Part shown: in pieces, positions 8,639-17,800 of the stretch
Layout of the letters: each line of letters opens with the position of its first letter
Position numbering within the stretch: the first letter of the stretch is position 1
Assembly: GCA_947566705.1 (NCBI GenBank)
Contig: CANOLA010000007.1
Coordinates: 1-64,000, forward strand
Direction of reading: 5' to 3'
Source of the DNA: an uncultured Lachnospiraceae bacterium
GTDB taxonomy: Bacteria; Bacillota; Clostridia; Lachnospirales; Lachnospiraceae
Length of the DNA: 64,000 nucleotides
Made by a program: the position numbers and the translations under genes
The notes under the pieces: model-generated
Database searches by the model: none
Told to the model about the DNA's origin: nothing
Seen by the model: the letters and a program-made list of their open reading frames with translations, nothing else

Positions 8639-9477
8639 TCCCAGCCTCCTTCGTACAGACAAAACGGCACTGCATCCCTGCTGCACAGTTTCATCCGGTT
8701 TCCCTCGTCTGTCAGCTCCAGGTTCCTGATTCCCATAAAATCCGCCTCCATCCATTCATCTCCAACAGGTTCATAAATCCGGTATAATTCTTTTTCCTGA
8801 AACACTGCCTGGTTGACAGAACTGGACTTTGCCTTCATCAGCTTTTTTATCACTTCGTTTGTCTTTACAATCTTTACTGTCTTTTTATATACTTTTCCTT
8901 TTGCAGCCAGACAGATCTCTGTTGGTTTATTAATTATTTCATTCCAGCGGCTTTCATCAAATGAATCATCCCACAGCCAGTAGGCACCCTCATACTGTTC
9001 CGCCGGAAACGGCAGTTCCGTAAACTGGATGGCTCCTTTTTTATTTTTGCTGACGTTGTAATTCACATAACTGTCTTTTATGTCATAACTTTGCAGTACT
9101 CTTGTATTATTACACTTTAAATAATCCAGCGCATATTTCTGTACACCATCCGATTCCATACATTCTATAATAATCTGGTCAACTTCATTTAAATCATTTG
9201 CTTCAAAGAAATCTTCAAACCCGGTCAGCCTTACTTCATTGTTTTCCCTTGTAACCCTTAAGGTCATTTCTGAATTATTATCCCCATATAAATTTTTCTT
9301 AAATTTAAATACTCTTTTGGAATCCTCATCTCTTCTTGATGTGGGCAGTTCCTCCATGTTGTCAAAACCAAAAAAGGGCATAAGCACATTTTTACCTGTA
9401 ATATAAATCTCTTTTGTACCCTCTTTTTTTAAAAGGGTTCTATTTAATTTCCTGACAGCAATTCTTCTTTTTACCAT
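8635..9477 (-). CDS. Unknown third component of the McrB/LlaJI cassette
   Basis: A 280-aa soluble protein with no motif I recognise. It is basic at its N-terminus (MVKRRIAVRKLNRTLLKKEG), has two beta-rich halves, and ends QAVFQEKELYRIYEPVGDEW. Its stop overlaps the start of the McrB-like gene (ATGA), so translation is coupled and the product is probably made in proportion to it. BsuMI-type systems also have an extra subunit next to the McrB-like and LlaJI-like ones. The present protein could play such a role, for example DNA recognition, but no similarity can be shown here. The ribosome binding site is AAGGGAGA. Confidence 0.6.
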   Translation of the reverse strand: MVKRRIAVRKLNRTLLKKEGTKEIYITGKNVLMPFFGFDNMEELPTSRRDEDSKRVFKFKKNLYGDNNSEMTLRVTRENNEVRLTGFEDFFEANDLNEVDQIIIECMESDGVQKYALDYLKCNNTRVLQSYDIKDSYVNYNVSKNKKGAIQFTELPFPAEQYEGAYWLWDDSFDESRWNEIINKPTEICLAAKGKVYKKTVKIVKTNEVIKKLMKAKSSSVNQAVFQEKELYRIYEPVGDEWMEADFMGIRNLELTDEGNRMKLCSRDAVPFCLYEGGWE

Positions 9478-9515
9478 CTGCTATTCTCCCTTGTAATTCC
9501 ACTGCAGCTTATGCA

Positions 9516-10136
9516 TTATATACCGTATTTGTCCAGATTTACCCTGCCTTTTACCACCTCAACACCGTCTTCCAAAAGCAGCCTTTCCTGTTCTCTGGCA
9601 CCTCCAAATGCAAACGCTCCTGAAAGTTCTCCTTTTGCATTTACCACCCGAAAGCAGGGAATATGTTCCGGATCAGGATTTTTATGAAGCGCATTGCCAA
9701 CCGCCCTTGCCATTTTCCTGTCACCTGCAAGCTCAGCAATCTGACCGTAAGTCGTCACATGGCCTTTCGGGATTTTCTTTACCGCTTCATAAATCCGTTT
9801 GGAAGGGCTGTCTGTAACCAGGTCGTAGCTTTCCGCAATCATTCTTTTGATTTCGTTCTCCGGTATCGTTCCATCAAGAATAATGGTATTCCAGTGCTCC
9901 TTATTCTGGTGATAGGCGGGAATCACTGCAGTATATGCATTACGCCAGAAATCCCGCCACTGGGGATCAGTCTTTACATTCAGATTCATGTAACCGTCTT
10001 TTTCATAAGTCCACAAAAAAGCTTTCTTACTTCCCTTTACCCTTACAAGCTGCCAGTTGGCGTCATGAAATGGTGCCTCCTGGTATGTACCAGGAAAAGA
10101 TAAGCCGTAGGCTAATGCTTCTTCCCTTGTCTGCAT
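9516..10136 (-). CDS. MmcQ/YjbR domain fused to MGMT/ATL-like alkylated-DNA binding domain
   Basis: A 206-aa two-domain protein. Residues about 1-105 are MmcQ/YjbR-like (FPGTYQEAPFHD, LNVKTDP). Residues about 112-206 match the DNA-binding domain of O6-alkylguanine-DNA alkyltransferase (SKRIYEAVKKIPKGHVTTYGQIAELAG, then ARAVGNALHKNP). The active-site stretch is IPCFRVVN: the cysteine (161) is kept, but the histidine of the usual PCHRV is Phe162. Loss of that His suggests weak or no alkyl transfer. A role in flagging alkylated guanines (ATL-like) is inferred. The ribosome binding site is AAAGGAGG. Confidence 0.85.
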   Translation of the reverse strand: MQTREEALAYGLSFPGTYQEAPFHDANWQLVRVKGSKKAFLWTYEKDGYMNLNVKTDPQWRDFWRNAYTAVIPAYHQNKEHWNTIILDGTIPENEIKRMIAESYDLVTDSPSKRIYEAVKKIPKGHVTTYGQIAELAGDRKMARAVGNALHKNPDPEHIPCFRVVNAKGELSGAFAFGGAREQERLLLEDGVEVVKGRVNLDKYGI

Positions 10137-10177
10137 GATTAATCCTCCTTTTTATCTGGAATTTAATCCTGAAAATA

Positions 10178-11483
10178 CTACATCTGCATTGACCTCATCT
10201 CATAAAAAATCCCTTTCCGTTCCATCAGTTCCTCATACGTGCCAAACTCCGCCAGCCCTCCGTTATCAATAACTGCAATTTTATCCGCATCCCTTATGGT
10301 GGATAAACGGTGTGCAACAATGAGTGTCGTGCGGTCTTTTGTCAGGTTCCTAGTCGCCTCCTGAATCTGCCTTTCGGAAATTGTATCAAGCGCCGATGTT
10401 GCTTCGTCCAGAATCCTCTGCTGTTAAAACATCACCGATGGAACTCACAGACTCCAGTCCCTTTGCAACAATCGGAATCAGGTTAATAATACCGGAAACA
10501 TTATTTACTATGGAAGAAAAATAGGTCTGGTATAACACCACATCGCCTATGGAAATCCGCCCCTTTGAAGCAAAATATCCTGAAAAGCCCAGACATAAAA
10601 CCTGAAACAGCTGGAACGTCACCCAGCTAATGGATGAAAAATAAGTCTGCACCATATCAAGCTGTAATCCTTTCTGTGCCACATGCTTTAATCTGGTCTG
10701 CATTTTTGCTGTTTCTACTTTTTCCAGGGCATGGGCTCTTGTAACCGGAATCATCTCCACCATTTCCATAACCTGGACAGACGTTTCTTCCATTTCATGA
10801 CGGAATTCCGAATTATAATGCTTAATCCGTCCCTTAAAAAATGTCATGATAAGCACAGCCAGCGGAATGGTAGCCCCGAAAAACAGAAACACAAAAAGGT
10901 CTTTTGTCAATACGACAAAGACCGCCACTGCAACGTTCAGTATAATAGATAACATTGATATAAAAATCTGGGAGGAAAGCGTTTCTATCTGTTCCACATC
11001 CCGCATGATTTTTGACTGAAGGCGTCCGGATTCCATCTCCTTATGATAGGAAATGGACAACTGCTGGAGCTTCTGGACAAGGGCGCTGCGCAAATCCTTT
11101 TCCACATTGCGGATTGCCTTTGCATAAAGCCATGTGTGAATATAATTTGTCAGTATATTCTGCAGTATCATTACAGACATCAGGACAACATTCAGTAAAA
11201 TCGTGCGGATCGTACTGCCATCCGGCGTGGTGGCTGCATTAATGATATTGGATGTGACAATCGGCAGAACCCACACCGGAGAGTGCTTGCACACAAAAAA
11301 TATGACCGAACCAAACAGCTCCAGAAAATGCCCTTTGTATAAAAGTGCCAGAGTTTTCAGACTGTGATTTTTATTGGACTCGAACAGCTCGGTATAATTA
11401 TTCTGAACCTTTTTTTGCTCAATTGCATGCAAATATTTATCTTTCATAAAACAGTACCCCATAAATTCGGTTATGAAATTCAT
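10178..11483 (-). pseudogene. ABC exporter (TMD-NBD half transporter) broken by an internal deletion
   Basis: The first 365 codons encode six-helix exporter transmembrane domains (QNILTNYIHTWLYAKAIRNVEKDLR, GRLQSKIMRDVEQIE, FFKGRIKHYN). After VLTAED the sequence jumps straight to [11 protein letters not shown] in another frame, and an in-frame TGA follows at once. The continuation [17 protein letters not shown] to the stop at 10178 is intact. The segment with Walker A, Q-loop and ABC signature (over 300 bp in normal genes) is missing. No functional ATPase can be made. The ATG at 11483 lacks a ribosome binding site; MKDKYLH (11447) may be the original start. Confidence 0.85.
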
Positions 11484-11493
11484 TATACCGTAT

Positions 11494-12663
11494 TTATGGG
11501 GTAAATGGAACAGGTAATACTATCATTAATGCTGTTCCAACTACTCCTGCAAGTAAAAGCATAACTGCCGGTACAATATATTTTCGAGGGTGGTGCCATA
11601 AATCACTCTCAATTTTCCACCCCCGGATCGGATAAAACCATTCCAGAAGAACGGAAAAAACTGCACTCTGCAGGGCAAAGAAAACAGCAGTGACAATCAT
11701 CCAGTCGGTAACGCCGCCTGTCTGGATTTGAAAGCTGCATAAAAAAATCACATCTGCGGCTAAGTTACACAGAAAAATAAATAAACAATAAGGTATACAA
11801 AAAGTTTTCTTCTGACCAGGCAGAAAACGCACTGCCTGCTCTAAAGCAGGATCACAGGACAGTAAAATACTAACAGGCGTATTCATGGAAAGAACAGCAA
11901 AACCAACCGGAATAACAAACAGGCTTTCCATCTGTTTAAAAGCCAGCGGTAATACACAGGCTGCGCACCACATAATCACAGTATTCACCAGGTAGTTTTT
12001 ATGACTTCCCAAATACCGAAAAAAATAAATCCATACCGAATGGTGTTTGTGTCCCCTTACGGCCCCCCTGCTTTTATTTTTCTGAATATAGAAAGAATAT
12101 GCGTCGGCATTTTGTAAAAACAGAAATGCCAAAATGCTGCTGGCTGATATCACCGGAATAAACCACGGTTTATCCCATCCCAAAAAGATAGCTGCAAGTA
12201 CAGCGGCAGTCCAGAACGTTCCCGTATACCAGTATCTTCTCAGAGAGAACATGGCAGCGGTCACAAGAATTGCGTTTACCGCACAAAGAACGCCGCATAA
12301 AATTTCTGTCAGGTTCCATACCGACACAGCCAGTAAAACTGCCAGCAAAACCGCCGTTTTCGTCAGGAACGTATAAATACCCATTGCAGCCACATAGGAA
12401 AAAACAAATTTCTGCCGTTCAAAGGGAAGCATAATCATATTCAGCATATTAACAGCGTTATCTTCTGAAGAGAGAGCCTGCCACATCACACCTGCGGTAA
12501 AGGTACTTACTGTCAGATATAAAATAAACGGTGCGACCGGGATTCTGAAACCGCCAGTATATAATCCCCAAAATACAATCAGACAGATAAAAACAGTCCG
12601 TGTCAGCCTCTCGTATTTCACACCAAATAATTTTTTTGAAAAAGCACTAAATATCATTTTCAT
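11494..12663 (-). CDS. ABC transporter membrane protein
   Basis: A 389-aa polytopic membrane protein with about ten hydrophobic segments and a cytoplasmic basic loop (QKNKSRGAVRGHKHH). It has no recognised catalytic motif. Its start overlaps the end of the ATPase gene by 17 bp, a strong sign of translational coupling, and the two should form one transporter. The large permease with few charged residues resembles permeases of peptide/bacteriocin-type or ABC-2-like exporters. The substrate is unknown. Confidence 0.7.
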   Translation of the reverse strand: MKMIFSAFSKKLFGVKYERLTRTVFICLIVFWGLYTGGFRIPVAPFILYLTVSTFTAGVMWQALSSEDNAVNMLNMIMLPFERQKFVFSYVAAMGIYTFLTKTAVLLAVLLAVSVWNLTEILCGVLCAVNAILVTAAMFSLRRYWYTGTFWTAAVLAAIFLGWDKPWFIPVISASSILAFLFLQNADAYSFYIQKNKSRGAVRGHKHHSVWIYFFRYLGSHKNYLVNTVIMWCAACVLPLAFKQMESLFVIPVGFAVLSMNTPVSILLSCDPALEQAVRFLPGQKKTFCIPYCLFIFLCNLAADVIFLCSFQIQTGGVTDWMIVTAVFFALQSAVFSVLLEWFYPIRGWKIESDLWHHPRKYIVPAVMLLLAGVVGTALMIVLPVPFTP

Positions 12664-13354
12664 AGCACAAAGCCTCCCGAATATCTGCTGCGTTCATCTG
12701 TCCGCTTTCAAATGTCTGGTTTATCTGTCCGTCTTTCAGGACAAATACACGGTCAGAAGTCAGCGTGATACTTTCCAGAATGTGGGAAGAAAACAGGACT
12801 GTACCGTGCTTCCTGTAACCGGCAATCTGCTTATACAGATATTCCGTACTTTCAAAATCCAGTCCGTTCACCGGCTCATCAAGCAAAAGAAGTTCTGGTT
12901 TTAATGCGAAAGCAGTAATCAAAAACACTTTTTTCCGGCTGCCGGTTGAAAGATCCTTTAATAAAACATCCGTATAATCTTCAAAGTGAAATCCCTGTAC
13001 CAGCTCTGAAACATCCGGCAGTTTCTTCTTATATGCCGAGAAAACATAAGAAAGGTATTCACGGAAGGTAAAATACTGAAAAGAATTGTCCTCGGCAAAC
13101 ACGGTATACCGGCAGAGCTTAAAATCCCGCTCCCTGAGTTTTACAGGGCGCCCGCAAAACCAGATACCATCGGAACGGAACTCCGTAAGCAGTCCGGACA
13201 ACACTTTCAGAAATGTCGTTTTCCCGGCGCCATTTAGTCCAATCAGGCCCACAGCCTCATGCTCATCCAGTTCTAAAGAAAGCTCCTGAAGTACCATTTT
13301 TTCACTGCTGTACCATGCGTTTAAATTCTTTACTGTCAACAGAGGTGTATTCAT
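12647..13354 (-). CDS. ABC transporter ATP-binding protein
   Basis: A 235-aa ATPase. Walker A GLNGAGKTT lies near residue 40. The signature is degenerate (LSTGSRKKV instead of LSGGQxxR). Walker B is LLLLDEPVNGLD, followed by an H-loop SSHIL. The start at 13354 follows GGGGGCAGATAAC; an upstream in-frame ATG at 13399 lies inside the preceding gene and is rejected. It pairs with the membrane protein directly downstream. Confidence 0.88.
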   Translation of the reverse strand: MNTPLLTVKNLNAWYSSEKMVLQELSLELDEHEAVGLIGLNGAGKTTFLKVLSGLLTEFRSDGIWFCGRPVKLRERDFKLCRYTVFAEDNSFQYFTFREYLSYVFSAYKKKLPDVSELVQGFHFEDYTDVLLKDLSTGSRKKVFLITAFALKPELLLLDEPVNGLDFESTEYLYKQIAGYRKHGTVLFSSHILESITLTSDRVFVLKDGQINQTFESGQMNAADIREALCYENDI

Positions 13355-13355
13355 G

Positions 13356-13532
13356 TTATCTGCCCCCTTTATTATCCTTTTCCTTTTTCCCCGCAGCATA
13401 AGCTGAATACAGAAATACCCCGCCTAAAATAACATAAAGTACCATCATTTCAAAGCTGCCTGATAAACCGCTTATAACAGCAGCCGCCATCCAGATTAAA
13501 GCTGCAATTCCACGAATAAAAACATGACGCAT
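13356..13532 (-). CDS. Small two-helix membrane protein of the ABC operon
   Basis: A 58-aa protein with two hydrophobic segments (IAALIWMAAAVISGLSG and MVLYVILGGVFLYSAYAA) and a basic tail KKEKDNKGGR. It starts after GAGGAGGGGAAGATT and ends one base before the ATPase start, so it is the first gene of the ABC unit. Probably an accessory or immunity-type membrane peptide. Confidence 0.65.
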   Translation of the reverse strand: MRHVFIRGIAALIWMAAAVISGLSGSFEMMVLYVILGGVFLYSAYAAGKKEKDNKGGR

Positions 13533-13631
13533 AATCTTCCCCTCCTCAAATGATTTTTTATTTGTTGTATATATCATAGTCTAAGAAGAGCGGCTGTGCG
13601 TAAGTGTCCGTAAATGGCAGGTTTTTGACCG

Positions 13632-13669
13632 CGAAAAAGCTGCAAAGCATCTAACCTGCCCTGCAGCTT
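13632..13669 (-). terminator. Terminator after the kinase gene
   Basis: Read on the minus strand, AAGCTGCA and TGCAGCTT form a perfect 8-bp stem followed by TTTTCG. It closes the regulator-kinase operon and separates it from the ABC genes. Confidence 0.7.
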
Positions 13670-13680
13670 ATCATAATCCC

Positions 13681-14976
13681 TTATTCAGCCGGTATGCCCT
13701 GATAGGATAAAGTGGCAACGGTCCTGAATGTATTGCCTACATACGATGTCTGTACCATGCCATCATATTTTTCAGCAGCCGTTTGGGCGCTCTTTAATCC
13801 CCATCCATGCAATCCGTTTCCAGCTTTTGAAGTTTTGAGCATCCCGTCCTGTTTTACAGGCGGCGTATAAAAACTGTTCTCTACTTTTATGACCAGCATC
13901 TGGTTAATCCGCCGGATGGTAAGCCGGATAAATTTCTGTTCTGGCGCCGGTATCTGTTTTGCTGCTTCCAGGGCATTATCCAGCAGATTCCCCAGTATTG
14001 CGCACAAATCTGCGCTTTTTAGATTTGTATGGCGGGGAAATTCCGCCTGCACCTGATACTCTATCCCGTTTTCTCCTGCAGTGACAGCTTTACTGTTTAT
14101 AAGGTAGTCCGCGGTTTCATCTCCCGTCCACACGGTATCCGTCATTTCCTGCACAGGTGTCTGTAATTCATCCAGATACTGCACGGCCTCATCTGTCCTG
14201 CCATGAATGAGTAACTGGCGCAGCACGCCAATATGGTTATGGAAATCATGAAACAGTTTTGCATTGATTGCATAAGCGTTGTTCAGCGTTGTATAATCAC
14301 GCTCCAGCAGCTTTGCCTGCTCAGACTTTAGTTTTGCCAGTTCCTTTTCAACTTCGTACTGTCTGTTCATATTAAACACCAAAACAGACATCATTAAGAC
14401 AACCGCCTGAATCGTCCACATATATAACGTGTCCTCAGCAATCACAAGAACCGTCTGCCCGGATAAGACTGCAACTGCAAGGATACCTGCAGCGGCAATT
14501 ACAGAAACGAAGCGGAATGCTCCTTTGCCGGATATATTCGGACGAAAAAGATACCATACCAAAACAGTCAGCAGCAGATGGACCGTCCAGACCGCAATTT
14601 GTCCGTTTCCCGTTTCATAGTCAAGAAAAGCCGGGGAACGGAATATCACACCGAACCATGCCGCAAAAAGAAACTGCCAGAATGAAACAGCGATCTCATA
14701 GTAAATTCCGACAAACAGGCTCATTCGCTTATCTGTTTCCTGAAAATAACTGGCGCAGGCAATAATCAAAACAGTTTCTAATATCAAACGGTAAAAATCC
14801 GGCAGTCCCGTCACAGAAAATATAACAGAAACAGCAGTTGCACCAGCCAGAACCGCCGCCATACTTTTCTTATCAGGCTTTTTTGCCGAAAGCAGTCTGG
14901 AAATCAGAAACAAACCGGCAACAGACCGTACACCACCAGCTAAAAAATCTGATAATAAAATAAACCAGTCCGTCAT
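13681..14976 (-). CDS. AgrC/LytS-like sensor histidine kinase (GHKL)
   Basis: A 431-aa protein with six to seven membrane helices (about 1-205) and a coiled coil (RQYEVEKELAKLKSEQAKLLE). The H-box KLFHDFHNHIGVLRQLL (phospho-acceptor around His243) and N-box ILGNLLDNALEAA follow, then G-boxes ending NGLHGWGLKSAQ. This is the layout of kinases that sense peptides at the membrane. Its ATG overlaps the stop of the LytTR regulator gene. The neighbouring ABC unit (11494-13532) is a likely target, by position. Confidence 0.87.
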   Translation of the reverse strand: MTDWFILLSDFLAGGVRSVAGLFLISRLLSAKKPDKKSMAAVLAGATAVSVIFSVTGLPDFYRLILETVLIIACASYFQETDKRMSLFVGIYYEIAVSFWQFLFAAWFGVIFRSPAFLDYETGNGQIAVWTVHLLLTVLVWYLFRPNISGKGAFRFVSVIAAAGILAVAVLSGQTVLVIAEDTLYMWTIQAVVLMMSVLVFNMNRQYEVEKELAKLKSEQAKLLERDYTTLNNAYAINAKLFHDFHNHIGVLRQLLIHGRTDEAVQYLDELQTPVQEMTDTVWTGDETADYLINSKAVTAGENGIEYQVQAEFPRHTNLKSADLCAILGNLLDNALEAAKQIPAPEQKFIRLTIRRINQMLVIKVENSFYTPPVKQDGMLKTSKAGNGLHGWGLKSAQTAAEKYDGMVQTSYVGNTFRTVATLSYQGIPAE

Positions 14977-15692
14977 ATATGTGTCCCCCAGTAATTGTTA
15001 ATCTGCGTCTTAACCGCCTGTAAATGCGTGCGGCTTATCGGAAGTGACACACCATTTTTCAGAACAGCCATACCGTCTTTAATCTGCATAATGTGGATTA
15101 TGTTCACGATACAGCCCCGGTCAGTATAGATAAATTCTTCTGCGTTTAATTCTTCATAAACCTGCTGCAGGCTTTTCCGTACCTTAGATACCCCGCCGGC
15201 AGAAAAAATGCCTGCATTCTTCCCGTCCCTCTCAATGTAGTAAATCTCCTTATAAGGGATTTTTTCGAGTCGGCTTTTCGTTTGAATTGTGTAGGCTTTT
15301 CCATCTTCCAGTTCAATCAGCTTAACTGCGTCCTCTATGGCAGAGAACAGCCGCTTATTTATATCATTTTTCGGCACATACCGGAAAACAGACAGTTCAA
15401 AAGCATCTATTGCATATTCAATATGTGAAGTAATAAAAATTATTTTCACATTCGGCAGACAGGGCTTTATTTTTTCTGCGGTCTCCATGCCGGTATTTCC
15501 CGGCATTTCTATATCCAGCAAAATCAGGTCAAAGAAAAACCCGTCCTCTGTAATGTCATAAAGCAGATTGTCACTGGCTGTATAGGCAGTTATTTTGCCT
15601 GCACTGCCGCTTTGCATCAGGCAGGTTTCCGTAATCTTTTTATGTGCCACAACGGCACTGTTGTCATCATCACAAATTGCTATGTGTAACAA
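14973..15692 (-). CDS. LytTR-family response regulator (AgrA-like)
   Basis: A 239-aa protein. The receiver domain has the acidic pair CDDD near the N-terminus, phospho-acceptor Asp60 in LILLDIEMPG and the conserved ITSH. The C-terminal LytTR DNA-binding domain (about 140-236) has YYIERDGKNAGIF, FIYTDRGCIVNI and PISRTHLQAVK. It is encoded directly upstream of its cognate kinase with a 4-bp overlap. LytTR regulators bind direct repeats in promoters; none was identified with confidence here. Confidence 0.88.
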   Translation of the reverse strand: MLHIAICDDDNSAVVAHKKITETCLMQSGSAGKITAYTASDNLLYDITEDGFFFDLILLDIEMPGNTGMETAEKIKPCLPNVKIIFITSHIEYAIDAFELSVFRYVPKNDINKRLFSAIEDAVKLIELEDGKAYTIQTKSRLEKIPYKEIYYIERDGKNAGIFSAGGVSKVRKSLQQVYEELNAEEFIYTDRGCIVNIIHIMQIKDGMAVLKNGVSLPISRTHLQAVKTQINNYWGTHI

Positions 15693-15753
15693 TCTATCAC
15701 CTCATACCATTTTATAATTTCATTTATCTTTGCGCTTTTTAAGAATACAAATA

Positions 15754-16434
15754 TTAGAGCAACAACTGCAGCCCCATCACTATTATCCAAATATATGCAC
15801 ATGTTTTAGGAATCATTAACATTCCTATCTTCGGTATTTTCTTACTAAATAAAGTTACTGGCAGATAACATCCAAATGAAATAATGATAGCAGCTGCCAT
15901 TCTTGTCATATGATATCCATATGTATTACCTGAAATCGCATAAAGGATTATTACACCGACTCCTGTCACAGCAAATACAGCATTTCTTACAATCGACAGT
16001 TTTAAATTGCCTTCATCCGTACACCATTTATTCTGTGGCAGGAAGCAAATAACTATTCTGATTATTGCAGAAACCCAGATAGTGATTTCCAATACAACCG
16101 GCGCTTTCATCTCATAAAATGTATTCTTCCAGATATACAATAATAAAATATAAAATACCGTCATTGTTATTGATGAAACCTGCAGGCCAATTCCAAGCTG
16201 TTTCTTTATTTTATCATTGCTGCCTTTTAAAGCTCTAATCACACGGGGAACCAGATGAAATGCATCTCCTCCGCAAAGAGTTAATGTCAGTATTCCATAA
16301 AGAATAAATAAAATATTTCCTTTTGAATATAAAAAAAATAGTATTCCTGCGATTAAATCAAATGTTAAATAACAGACATCAAATATTGCCTCCATCAAAT
16401 CAGGTACTCGTGGTTTGTAAGTATTTTTTTTCAT
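15754..16434 (-). CDS. Polytopic membrane protein, unknown function
   Basis: A 226-aa protein with about seven hydrophobic helices and motifs GGDAFHLVPRV (about 55-65) and NKWCTDEGN. The start at 16434 is supported by AAGGAGAG and an ATGA overlap with the stop of the upstream gene. Upstream in-frame ATGs lie inside that gene. It is the last gene of a MarR-regulated three-gene unit. Function not recognised. Confidence 0.65.
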   Translation of the reverse strand: MKKNTYKPRVPDLMEAIFDVCYLTFDLIAGILFFLYSKGNILFILYGILTLTLCGGDAFHLVPRVIRALKGSNDKIKKQLGIGLQVSSITMTVFYILLLYIWKNTFYEMKAPVVLEITIWVSAIIRIVICFLPQNKWCTDEGNLKLSIVRNAVFAVTGVGVIILYAISGNTYGYHMTRMAAAIIISFGCYLPVTLFSKKIPKIGMLMIPKTCAYIWIIVMGLQLLL

Positions 16435-16868
16435 AGTGTTGTGCTCTCCTTTTCCATTAATCTCGTATAGCAGAAATAATTTCTGAAAAACAATATTCCA
16501 GCTAATGCCAATGCACATCCAAGTCCTGAGTAGAAGAATGCAACAAAGATATCAGGGAATATCCCTGCAGCTCTAAATCCTATTCCTCCGCCCATCATGC
16601 AGGCCATGATAATATAAGCCTTTAGGTCAAAGAAATGCCAGAACGGTCTGTAATCTTCATATCCCAGTATTCTTTTTGTATGCTTTTGACTCATCTTAAA
16701 AAACATTGTTCCAAAAAGCAGAAATACAACTGCCGAGAATACATACAGATACCACTGAGATTCAATTACAAAATAAGATATAACTCCAAGCCTTGCTACG
16801 TTAAATCCAGCAATAAGCCAAACGATACCGGCTATCAATAAAAGCGTTCTTTTTTTAACATTAAACAT
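16431..16868 (-). CDS. Four-helix membrane protein, unknown function
   Basis: A 145-aa protein with four hydrophobic segments (LLLIAGIVWLIAGFNVA; YLYVFSAVVFLLFG; YIIMACMMGGGIG; FVAFFYSGLGCALALAGIL). The start at 16868 is chosen because GGGGGATG precedes it. Overlap with the next gene and the 28-bp gap to the MarR gene point to one operon. A MarR-controlled membrane pair may help export or resist a toxic compound; this is inference. Confidence 0.6.
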   Translation of the reverse strand: MFNVKKRTLLLIAGIVWLIAGFNVARLGVISYFVIESQWYLYVFSAVVFLLFGTMFFKMSQKHTKRILGYEDYRPFWHFFDLKAYIIMACMMGGGIGFRAAGIFPDIFVAFFYSGLGCALALAGILFFRNYFCYTRLMEKESTTL

Positions 16869-16896
16869 TATTTCATCCCCCATTTTCATCTGCCAT

Positions 16897-17193
16897 TTAA
16901 ACAATTTCCTGTGCAGAATCCAAAAGAAAAATTTCAATATGCTTCTTATTCTCTTCACTCTGCTTCTTTTCAATCAATCCTTTTTCTTCAAGAAACTTAA
17001 GTGAAGTTGAAACATGAGATTTAGTAGATTTGCGAATCTTAACAATATCTGCTGCTGTATTATATTGCGGATTATTGTATAGAAACATCAGAATATCATA
17101 TTCCATCTGTGTTAATTGATATTTTTCATATACTGACCGTGTAAGTGTTTCATAATAACATGTAATTGTTTTATGCTGATCCCAAAAGTGCAT
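16897..17193 (-). CDS. MarR-family regulator, short form
   Basis: A 98-aa winged-helix protein: LTQMEYDILMFLYNNPQYNTAADIVKIRKSTKSHVSTSLKFLEEKGLIEKKQS is the MarR recognition core and wing. Typical members are about 140 aa and end with a dimerisation helix. This one stops at LLDSAQEIV, so the C-terminal helix is missing or truncated. A GTG at 17205 is an alternative start; GGTGGG before the ATG favours 17193. It likely controls the two membrane-protein genes downstream. Confidence 0.75.
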   Translation of the reverse strand: MHFWDQHKTITCYYETLTRSVYEKYQLTQMEYDILMFLYNNPQYNTAADIVKIRKSTKSHVSTSLKFLEEKGLIEKKQSEENKKHIEIFLLDSAQEIV

Positions 17194-17399
17194 ATCTATT
17201 CCCACCGTTTCATCGTTCTATTTAGAACAAATATATTATTTCTTTTTTTGTCATTTATGTTGTGTTTTTTCGTACTGCTACATAAAACGTAATTCCAGTT
17301 ATAATTCTTCGTCAATCCATGCCAAGATACCAAAGTTACAAAATGGGCATGTTACAGCTTCTTTAAATACATCTTTCCGGCAATGACATAACTGTTCTG

Positions 17400-17800
17400 A
17401 GTTATACGCCGGAATCTCCTTTTGCAGCAGCTACAGTCGTTTTGCTTTTGTATGCTTTTGCAACCGGGTATACAGAGAAAGTCCATGTATTAGATATTAA
17501 AGTTAATCGTGGCACTCTGGAACAGCATTACAGTATGGGCGGTATTTTTACTTCTGTTATGTCTGAAATATTATATTGCTGCTCGCGCCTATACTGTTTG
17601 AGGCGACTTTGCCGACACAACTTCCATTTTTCTTTCTTGCGCTTGCTATATACATTATTGTATCACTGAGCATTGGAAGTATATTAGGGCTGATTGTAAA
17701 AAATCAGACAAAGTTGACTATGATAGCGCAACTTGTGTTTTTACCCTCGATTATGCTTTCGGGGATTATGTTCCCTATATTTGAATTATACGAAAAAGCT
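17400..17800 (+). pseudogene. Decayed ABC-2 type permease fragment
   Basis: Two plus-strand frames hold pieces of one ABC-2 permease: KVHVLDIKVNRGTLEQHYSM (about 17470-17540), then, after a frameshift, PTQLPFFFLALAIYIIVSLSIG and VFLPSIMLSGIMFP (about 17605-17780). The latter matches the conserved end of such drug or polysaccharide exporters. The normal start and final helices are gone, and the sequence runs into the 3' end of the convergent NUDIX gene. No intact gene lies in 17206-17785. Confidence 0.6.
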
